Shown here piece after piece: positions 1-5,530 of a DNA stretch of 7,353 nt. The position numbers were made by a program, and so were the translations under genes. Below the pieces are notes generated by a model. That model saw only the letters and a program-made list of their open reading frames with translations, searched no databases and was not told the DNA's origin. Source of the DNA: Verrucomicrobiales bacterium (lineage in GTDB: Bacteria; Verrucomicrobiota; Verrucomicrobiia; Verrucomicrobiales; DEV007); NCBI GenBank assembly GCA_022424805.1, contig JAKMGR010000639.1, positions 1 through 7,353 of the forward strand, written 5' to 3'. Position 1 is the first letter of the stretch, and each line of letters opens with the position of its first letter.

Positions 1-353
1 TGTCTGACCTTCTCTTCGATGTCACACCCCTGCAGGAGGCTTTTCAGCATCTCAAGTTCAGAAAGCACGACATCGTTGCCTTTCATCTCCTCGACCGCGA
101 GGAAATCGAGTTCGACTTTGACCGCCCGACCCGCTTTCTCGATCTTGAAGGCGGACCCTCCCTCCTCGCTGATCCGGCATTGATCCGACGGCGCTACCAG
201 GATGCCGTCAAAGAATACCTCGATCAGGTCAATCAAATCGCGAGCCAGTCCGTGATCGACTACCATCGGACCTTTCTCGACGAATCCTACGAGCAAGCCC
301 TTGCCCGCTTCCTGGTGGGTAGAAATCCGAAGACAGCCCGGAGCGCAAGATGA
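1..353 (+). CDS. DUF58 domain-containing protein, C-terminal part (5' end outside window)
   Basis: Open from the left edge, with complete codons from position 3, to a TGA at 351-353, giving 116 residues. The segment around FRKHDIVAFHLLDREEIEF, followed by a short acidic stretch and PTRFLDLEG, matches the C-terminal region of DUF58 proteins, where an H-D-x-V-x-F-x-x-L-D-R/P-x-E core is characteristic. The tail ends with a helix (about YEQALARFLVGR) resembling the usual L-x-x-Y/F-L-x-x-R ending. DUF58 proteins are VWA-like partners of MoxR AAA+ ATPases, and the VWA-like core would lie upstream of the window. The stop overlaps the start of the next gene by four bases (ATGA), which suggests one operon with translational coupling. 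The family call rests on this C-terminal motif and on the neighbours. The biochemical role is not established. Confidence 0.85.
   Translation, partial: SDLLFDVTPLQEAFQHLKFRKHDIVAFHLLDREEIEFDFDRPTRFLDLEGGPSLLADPALIRRRYQDAVKEYLDQVNQIASQSVIDYHRTFLDESYEQALARFLVGRNPKTARSAR
340..343 (+). promoter_or_regulatory. Ribosome binding site (GGAG) for the BatA-like gene
   Basis: A GGAG sits inside the end of the DUF58 gene, 6 bases before the ATG at 350. It supports that start, which also gives a BatA-type N-terminus beginning directly with its first membrane segment. By contrast, the next gene (ATG at 2392) has only a weak purine stretch upstream and probably depends on coupling to the gene before it. 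Confidence 0.55.
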
Positions 354-2389
354 GTTTTCTCCAACCCATTCTACTCATCGGACTGCCCTTGGCGCTGCTT
401 CCGATCATCATTCATCTGATCAATCAGCATCGCCACCGCACGGTGAAATGGGCGGCGATGATGTTTCTTCTCGACGCGAAGAAAATGACAAAAGGCATGG
501 CACGGCTGCGCCAGATACTAATCCTCACGATGCGCGTCCTCGCAGTGCTTGCCCTCTTTTTCGCAGCCAGCCGACCTCTCGCTGGGGGCTGGCTTGCTCT
601 GACAGGTGGTGGAGCCGATACAGTTTTGATTTTGTTAGATCGCTCCGCAAGTATGGAGCAGCAGAACCTAGTGTCTGGAAAGTCGAAGCGCGTTTCTGCC
701 TTGGAGAAAATCGCAGAACTCATCGAAACAACCGGTAGCAACGCTGAGATTATCCTGATCGATAGCGCAACGCTCACTCCCACTCCCGTAGCCAACGCGG
801 AATCTCTCGCAGACCTTCCGCAAACGGCGCCGACTGCGACGGCATCCGACATTCCGGCATTGCTACAGCGGGGAATTGATTACCTGGTTGTCGATGAAAG
901 CGGGCGCACTGATATCTGGCTCGTCAGCGATTTGCGACAAAACGATTGGAATACGGGATCCGGGCAATGGCGAACGATCCGAGCCAACCTTTCGGCGAAG
1001 GAATCAGCCCGACTCTTCCTTCTCAACTATCCAGACACAGAGGTGCGCAACCTTTCCCTTTCGGTAGCAGAAGTGGAGCGCCGCAAGACGCCAGAAGGGT
1101 ATCAACTTGTCATGGACCTGAAAGTCCGCCGCAACGCGTCGGCGGCAGAAACCGAGGAAACGGTGCGCGTCGAGTTCACTGTAAATGGTACCCGGACAGT
1201 GGTAGATGTCGCCCTCAGTGGTGAGGAAACACTGCGCCTCGGACATACCATTCCCCTCGGCGAGGCCAATATGGGAGGAACTCGAGGATGGGGTCGTGTT
1301 GACTTACCCGCAGATGACAATCTCGTCGACAACACCGCTTACTTTGTATTCGATGACGAAGCAGTGAAGAAAACGATCATCGTCAGCGCAGATCCCACCA
1401 GCGCAGATGCAATCCGGGCCGCAGCAGCCTCGGCTCTTGATCCGTCGGACAAATACGAGTCTTACATCATCGAACCGAGCCGGACTGCGGAAATCCCCTG
1501 GGAGGAAACCGCATTGTTGTTCTGGCAGGCACCTCTCCCTGAGGAGGGCTCAACCGAAGCGGCACTCCTGCAGCAACATGCCGAGAGTGGCAGAGCACTG
1601 GTTTTGCTTCCGCCAGACGAGCCATCAGGCGAAAGCTTTCTCGGATTCAAGTGGCGTGAATACCTCGGCAAAGGAGAAGAACTTCTCAAAGTCGGCTGGT
1701 GGCGAACGGAATCGGGGCTGCTCGCGAACACACAAAACGGAAACCCACTTCCGGTTAGCGACCTCAATGTATTCCAAGCACGCGCCAGCGAAGGGGAAAT
1801 CCAACCACTCCTGAAACTCGAAAGCGGTGATGTTGTCATCGGAAAACTGATCTCCGAAACGCAGGGACCAATTTACATCTGGGCCACCCTGCCCCGTTCC
1901 AATTTCTCAACACTAGCGTCTGACGGCATTGCTTTTTTCGTGATGATTCATCGAGCACTCGACGAGGGAATCGACGCCGTCTCTCCAGCGCACACTAAAG
2001 ATACGAACTCCGCAGCACTTGCTGGCACTCCATCAGCTGCTCCGCTCGACGAAATGGCGATCGGGGATAGCCTGACTACTCCCGGACTGCTCCCCGCTGC
2101 TTTTGAATACACTACCACAGATCAATCTAGGCGCCTTCTTGCATTGAACCGCCCCACATCCGAAGACGTTCTGCGAATTGTCGATACGGAAGGGATTGCT
2201 CCACTACTCGAGGGCGTAGAATTTCGACAAATTCGTGATGAGGTCGAAAACGAATCTTCTCTCGCCTCCGAAATCTGGCGCCTTTTCCTCGTCACCATGG
2301 CGCTGGCCCTCCTTTTCGAAGCTGCCCTTTGTCTGCCTCCACCACTGGAAGAAAAATCAGAGAACCCACTGGGTGAATCGAGTTCCTGA
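350..2389 (+). CDS. BatA-like membrane protein with VWA domain
   Basis: A 679-residue protein. The N-terminus has the double-membrane-segment layout of BatA-type proteins: a hydrophobic helix at about 4-24 followed by HLINQHRHRTVKW, a loop, then a second helix at about 56-73. A VWA domain begins near residue 90 with the metal-ion-dependent adhesion site D97-x-S99-x-S101 (LLDRSASM). The third metal-site position, usually Thr, appears to be Ser166 (in ASDIPALL), and D194 (WLVSDLRQNDW) fits the last acidic position. A beta-rich segment follows to about 336, ending in a DNLVDNTAYFVFDD-like motif. The region from about 340 to 540 resembles a degenerate amidotransferase fold, and a final membrane helix lies at about 643-662. 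Most of the protein is probably periplasmic. It sits between DUF58 and a second VWA protein, as in MoxR-Bat operons linked in other bacteria to stress tolerance or envelope assembly. The family assignment is good; the specific function is unknown. Confidence 0.88.
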   Translation: MSFLQPILLIGLPLALLPIIIHLINQHRHRTVKWAAMMFLLDAKKMTKGMARLRQILILTMRVLAVLALFFAASRPLAGGWLALTGGGADTVLILLDRSASMEQQNLVSGKSKRVSALEKIAELIETTGSNAEIILIDSATLTPTPVANAESLADLPQTAPTATASDIPALLQRGIDYLVVDESGRTDIWLVSDLRQNDWNTGSGQWRTIRANLSAKESARLFLLNYPDTEVRNLSLSVAEVERRKTPEGYQLVMDLKVRRNASAAETEETVRVEFTVNGTRTVVDVALSGEETLRLGHTIPLGEANMGGTRGWGRVDLPADDNLVDNTAYFVFDDEAVKKTIIVSADPTSADAIRAAAASALDPSDKYESYIIEPSRTAEIPWEETALLFWQAPLPEEGSTEAALLQQHAESGRALVLLPPDEPSGESFLGFKWREYLGKGEELLKVGWWRTESGLLANTQNGNPLPVSDLNVFQARASEGEIQPLLKLESGDVVIGKLISETQGPIYIWATLPRSNFSTLASDGIAFFVMIHRALDEGIDAVSPAHTKDTNSAALAGTPSAAPLDEMAIGDSLTTPGLLPAAFEYTTTDQSRRLLALNRPTSEDVLRIVDTEGIAPLLEGVEFRQIRDEVENESSLASEIWRLFLVTMALALLFEAALCLPPPLEEKSENPLGESSS

Positions 2390-2391
2390 AC

Positions 2392-4587
2392 ATGACTCTA
2401 ACTGACAGCGAATTAACCTTTCTCTGGACGCCGACCACGGTTGTTTTTGGGATCGCCGTGTTTCTTTCGACTCTCGCTTTCAGTTTTCTAATCTGGAAGA
2501 GGAGCCGTTTTTCTTCCGCCTCGGGTTGGATCGAACTGCTCCGACTTATCATTGTCGCGACAGTTACCCTGACACTGAACCAACCGGAGTGGAGAGAAGT
2601 TTACGAACCGGATGACAATCCCGCCATCGGCATACTTCACGATGCTTCAGGTAGCATGGGCACCGAAGACATTCTCGATCTGGAAGCTCCAGCAGCGGCG
2701 CCAAAGTCACGCCGCGAATCAATTGCAAGCCTGATTACCAAAGAAGCCTGGCAACCCCTTGAGAAGTCGTTTCGGATTTTGATTCAACCTTTTTCAACGG
2801 AATCGAACGAAGGAACCGACATCGGAAACGCCCTCACCGACATTGTCGAGCAGAGACCTGATCTGCGCGGCATCGTTTTGTTCTCTGATGGCGACTGGAA
2901 TAGCGGGGAACCACCATCATCGGCAGCGACCCTGCTCCGAATGTCGAAAATTCCTGTATTCACCGTTCCGGTCGGAAGCGAAAACCGCCTCCCCGACCTT
3001 GTCGTCACCGCTTTTGACGCACCAACGTTTGGAATCAGTGGGAAACCGGTTCGACTCCCCTTCACCCTGACCAGCTCACTTGCCGAGAATCATACCACCA
3101 CGGTGACGATAAAGACGTCCGAAACCGAAACTCTCAGCCGCGAAGTCACCATTCCAGCGATGGGCCGCATTCGCGACACTCTTCTCTGGACTCCCCGTGA
3201 AACCGGTGACTACGAACTTACCTTGAAGCTTCCAGAAGCATCTGCCGAGCTCAATACGAAGAACAACTCGATCACCGCCCCGATTGCGATCCGGAAAGAG
3301 GAACTCAAAGTGCTCCTCATCGAGAGCTTTCCCCGCTGGGAATATCGCTATCTGCGGAATGCCCTCGAACGAGACCCGGGCGTCGAAGTGAGCTGCCTCC
3401 TTTTCCATCCTGATGTCGAGGCACTGGGAGGCGGCCCCGGATACCTTGAGGAATTCCCCGCACTGGAAGTCCTTTCTGAATTTGATGTGATCGTTCTTGG
3501 CGACGTTGGAGTATCCCCTTCTCAGCTTTCACTCGAACATGTTGACGCACTCAAGTCTCAGGTCGCGACGCAGGCATCCGGCCTGGTTTTGATGCCAGGA
3601 TTTCGAGGTCACCAGATTTCTCTCCTTAGTACAGAAATGGAGGACTTGTTTCCGGTCATTGTCGACTCTGCTCAACCTCGCGGATGGGGCTCTCCCACTC
3701 CCGGACAGTTTGAGCTAACCGAACTCGGTGCCCGCAGCCTCCTGACCCGCCTCGAAGACACCGAAAATGCGAACACGAATGTCTGGTCCTCCCTACCCGG
3801 CTTCCAGTGGTATGCCGGCATCGTTCGAGCCAAAGCCGGATCAGAAGTGCTGGCCACTCACAGTTCCGAGACCAATCGCTACGGACGCATTCCCCTCATC
3901 GCAACAAAGACCTACGGCACCGGGAAAATTCTCTTTATGGGAACAGACGGAGCCTGGCGATGGAGAAAAGGAGTTGAGGACAAATATCACTACCGTTTCT
4001 GGGGACAGGTCGCTCGCTGGATGGCCTACCAGAGAAACATGGCGAGTGACGAACTGATGCGTCTCTTTTACTCGCCCGATCGACCGCAGACCGGCGACAC
4101 GCTGACAGTGAACGCGAACGTCATGAGCATCGGCGGCGAGCCACTTCAGTCGGCCAATGTTGTCGTACAAATTGTAGCTCCGTCAGGGAAAGCAGAGTCA
4201 GTTCGCCTCGAACCAGGTGGCGAAGAGCAATGGGGGCTGTTCACCGGAAGTTTTGAGCCAACCGAGCCGGGCGAACACAATGTCACGATGACCTGTGCAG
4301 AGAACGGAGGCAGCCTCGAATTGAAGATCGCGGTTCAGGGATCGTCGCTCGAAAAAGTGGGACAACCCGCTCGCTTTGATGTACTCGAAGAAATTGCACG
4401 TATCTCCCGCGGAGAATTGCTCGACAGCCCAGACTTGGAAAAGATTCGCGCTTTCATTAGCGCCCTTCCCGACCCCGAGCCCATCGAACGACGTCTCCGC
4501 CTCTGGGCAAACCCCTGGTGGATCGGGGCGATTCTCCTACTGATGTCCGCATTCTGGGTTGGTAGGAAAATGATCGGAGCGGTCTAA
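2392..4587 (+). CDS. VWA domain membrane protein with glutamine-amidotransferase-like region
   Basis: A 731-residue protein starting two bases after the preceding stop. Two hydrophobic helices (about 15-35 and 46-63) precede a VWA domain with a complete metal site: D84-x-S86-x-S88 (HDASGSMG), T142 (GTDIGNAL) and D166 (FSDGDW). A beta-sandwich-like stretch spans about 200-300. From residue 304 the LKVLLIESFPRWEYRYLRNAL motif opens a class I glutamine-amidotransferase-like region ending around GTDGAWRWRKG (517-526) and the aromatic-rich stretch after it. I see no nucleophile-elbow cysteine, so it is probably non-catalytic. An Ig-like beta segment follows at about 570-650, then a membrane helix at about 708-725 and a short basic tail. 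This layout is common in PVC-group operons with DUF58 and BatA-like genes. It likely partners the preceding VWA protein in the membrane, with the large central part outside the cytoplasm. The substrate is unknown. Confidence 0.88.
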   Translation: MTLTDSELTFLWTPTTVVFGIAVFLSTLAFSFLIWKRSRFSSASGWIELLRLIIVATVTLTLNQPEWREVYEPDDNPAIGILHDASGSMGTEDILDLEAPAAAPKSRRESIASLITKEAWQPLEKSFRILIQPFSTESNEGTDIGNALTDIVEQRPDLRGIVLFSDGDWNSGEPPSSAATLLRMSKIPVFTVPVGSENRLPDLVVTAFDAPTFGISGKPVRLPFTLTSSLAENHTTTVTIKTSETETLSREVTIPAMGRIRDTLLWTPRETGDYELTLKLPEASAELNTKNNSITAPIAIRKEELKVLLIESFPRWEYRYLRNALERDPGVEVSCLLFHPDVEALGGGPGYLEEFPALEVLSEFDVIVLGDVGVSPSQLSLEHVDALKSQVATQASGLVLMPGFRGHQISLLSTEMEDLFPVIVDSAQPRGWGSPTPGQFELTELGARSLLTRLEDTENANTNVWSSLPGFQWYAGIVRAKAGSEVLATHSSETNRYGRIPLIATKTYGTGKILFMGTDGAWRWRKGVEDKYHYRFWGQVARWMAYQRNMASDELMRLFYSPDRPQTGDTLTVNANVMSIGGEPLQSANVVVQIVAPSGKAESVRLEPGGEEQWGLFTGSFEPTEPGEHNVTMTCAENGGSLELKIAVQGSSLEKVGQPARFDVLEEIARISRGELLDSPDLEKIRAFISALPDPEPIERRLRLWANPWWIGAILLLMSAFWVGRKMIGAV

Positions 4588-4606
4588 CTGACTATTCAAC
4601 CCGCTC
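4577..4606. terminator. Possible bidirectional terminator spanning two convergent stops
   Basis: GAGCGG at 4577-4582 is matched by its exact reverse complement CCGCTC at 4601-4606. A seventh T-A pair is possible if C4600 bulges out. The loop contains both stop codons, the plus-strand TAA (4585-4587) and the minus-strand TAG (4594-4592). The position between convergent genes fits a shared terminator. No strong T-tract follows on either strand, though the minus direction runs into ATTTTCC, so this would be a weak or factor-assisted terminator. Confidence 0.4.
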
Positions 4607-4756
4607 GCCTTTGCGAAACGCAGTTTTCGTTTCCTTTCCTTCCTCAGAACACTCTATCAACTCACCGTCGAGCACTTCCTGGGTCAACTCCTGTGCAACA
4701 GCGTTCTGACAAAGCGCATAGGAAAGAAATGCCAGAATGAGAAAGCGAGAATTCAT
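4592..4756 (-). CDS. Putative small exported peptide, unrecognised
   Basis: A 54-residue reading frame from ATG at 4756 to TAG at 4594-4592. The N-terminus looks like a Sec signal peptide: Asn-Ser-Arg, a hydrophobic core (FLILAFLSYAL), and an A-V-A site giving probable cleavage after residue 21. The mature part would be only about 33 residues, charged and rich in Glu and Lys, with one Cys. An upstream in-frame ATG at 4774 adds six residues but lies in a hairpin and puts an Arg-rich stretch first. The 4756 start gives the more usual signal peptide. Neither start has a clear Shine-Dalgarno sequence. It follows the DUF1080 gene on the same strand with a gap of about 50 bases and may share its transcript. 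I do not recognise the family. The signal peptide and placement favour a real gene, but chance remains possible. Confidence 0.5.
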   Translation of the reverse strand: MNSRFLILAFLSYALCQNAVAQELTQEVLDGELIECSEEGKETKTAFRKGERVE

Positions 4757-4766
4757 GCGGTTACGC

Positions 4767-4785
4767 AACAGCATCCCAGGCTGTT
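4767..4785 (-). other. Short hairpin between the DUF1080 gene and the small peptide gene
   Basis: AACAGC (4767-4772) and GCTGTT (4780-4785) form a perfect 6-base-pair inverted repeat with a 7-base loop. In the minus-strand transcript it begins 21 bases after the DUF1080 stop and ends 10 bases before the ATG at 4756. It covers the alternative ATG at 4774, one reason to prefer 4756 as the start. No T-run follows, so it is not a classical terminator. A stem this short may be coincidental. Confidence 0.25.
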
Positions 4786-4806
4786 CGGGAAGAAGTCAGT
4801 TCCACG

Positions 4807-5475
4807 CTACAGCTTCCGAACCTTCAAATTTCGGAAACGATAGGTCTGGCCTTTCTCGCCGTGGTGCTGGATTCCGAGATACCCTTCGCCATCGGTGTCA
4901 TCCTTGTATTCCGTGGTAACAACGCCGTTAACCTCGATCTTGATCGAATTACCTTTGCAGGTAATTCGATAGTGATTCCAACCATTGCGCTTCAAAGCAC
5001 CTGCGATTTCTTTTTTCTGAAAATGCGCCTGTGACTTTTTCTCGTGTGCCAAAGCGCTCTCTTCCTTGGTACGCCCTGCCTTGCTCGGCCAGAGCCATCC
5101 GCGACGTCCCTCATCATAGAGTCCCCCAGACCAACGGCGATCCGAACCATCAACTTCGGCCTGGTAGCCGTATACCTTATTCGGCCCCACATGGCAGCGA
5201 AACATGAAGCCTGAGTTCGCTTTCCCGTCAGGCAGATGAACCTCGCCTTCAAATACAAAGTCCGAGTATTTCTCCTCCGTCACGAGGAAGAACTTTTTGT
5301 CAGCGGTGAGGTGAATCTCGCCATCAACAACTTCCGCTTTTCCCCACTCATACGGATTCTTCCATCCAGAAGTGTCCTTGCCATTAAACAGTTTTTCCGA
5401 TTTGGCTTCATCAGCCGATACAGAGGTGAAGGCGGCAACCGCCAGGACAACAAGGGAAGAAAATGAAATTCGCAT
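4807..5475 (-). CDS. Secreted DUF1080 (3-keto-disaccharide hydrolase domain) protein
   Basis: A 222-residue protein from ATG at 5475 to TAG at 4809-4807. Residues 1-21 form a signal peptide (hydrophobic core SSLVVLAVAAF, cleavage expected after SVSA). The rest is a single DUF1080 domain with a concanavalin-like jelly-roll fold: LFNGKDTSGW at 29-38, a Y-S-D-F strand near 70-73, NSGFMFR at 87-93, YGYQAEVD at 102-109, SGGLYDEGRRGWL at 116-128, a GWNHYRI strand near 161-167, and the closing GYLGIQHHG...FRNLKVRKL. Family members are very numerous in Planctomycetota and Verrucomicrobiota. Some act on oxidised (3-keto) disaccharides or related glycosides, but the substrate here cannot be read from sequence. 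A longer start at 5583 is rejected because it would overlap selB and bury the signal peptide. It lies 55 bases downstream of selB on the same strand; a functional link to selB is unlikely. Confidence 0.92.
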   Translation of the reverse strand: MRISFSSLVVLAVAAFTSVSADEAKSEKLFNGKDTSGWKNPYEWGKAEVVDGEIHLTADKKFFLVTEEKYSDFVFEGEVHLPDGKANSGFMFRCHVGPNKVYGYQAEVDGSDRRWSGGLYDEGRRGWLWPSKAGRTKEESALAHEKKSQAHFQKKEIAGALKRNGWNHYRITCKGNSIKIEVNGVVTTEYKDDTDGEGYLGIQHHGEKGQTYRFRNLKVRKL

Positions 5476-5496
5476 GCCGGGACGATGACAACTCGA

Positions 5497-5523
5497 CGCG
5501 ATTCTTTCAAGAACGAATGCGCG
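5497..5523 (-). other. Imperfect hairpin just after the selB stop
   Basis: CGCGATTC (5497-5504) pairs with GAAT-G-CGCG (5515-5523) through an 8-base-pair stem with one bulged G (5519) and a 10-base loop. In the selB transcript it begins 7 bases after the TAG stop. It could protect the 3' end or attenuate read-through into the DUF1080 gene. No T-tract follows, so a strong intrinsic terminator is unlikely. The overlapping TTCTT-TC-AAGAA dyad at 5502-5513 is an alternative, equally unproven, symmetry. Confidence 0.3.
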
Positions 5524-5530
5524 GTAGAGA

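Noticed and set aside
301..738. Reading frame of 145 residues on the plus strand in a second frame
   Set aside because: It overlaps the BatA-like gene in another frame, has a low-complexity Arg/Ser/His-rich composition and no recognisable domain. It is a shadow of the real gene.
4614..4627. Loose CGAAAC / GTTTTCG inverted repeat downstream of the VWA gene
   Set aside because: The arms are short, A/T-rich, need a bulge and have a 3-base loop. The stop-spanning repeat at 4577-4606 is the better terminator candidate.
4737..4919. Plus-strand reading frame between the small peptide and DUF1080 genes
   Set aside because: It runs antisense into the conserved DUF1080 coding region, lacks a ribosome binding site and has no recognisable motif.
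5497..5523. SECIS element associated with selB
   Set aside because: Bacterial SECIS hairpins lie immediately after an in-frame UGA. Here the preceding stop is UAG and no selenocysteine frame continues through the hairpin.
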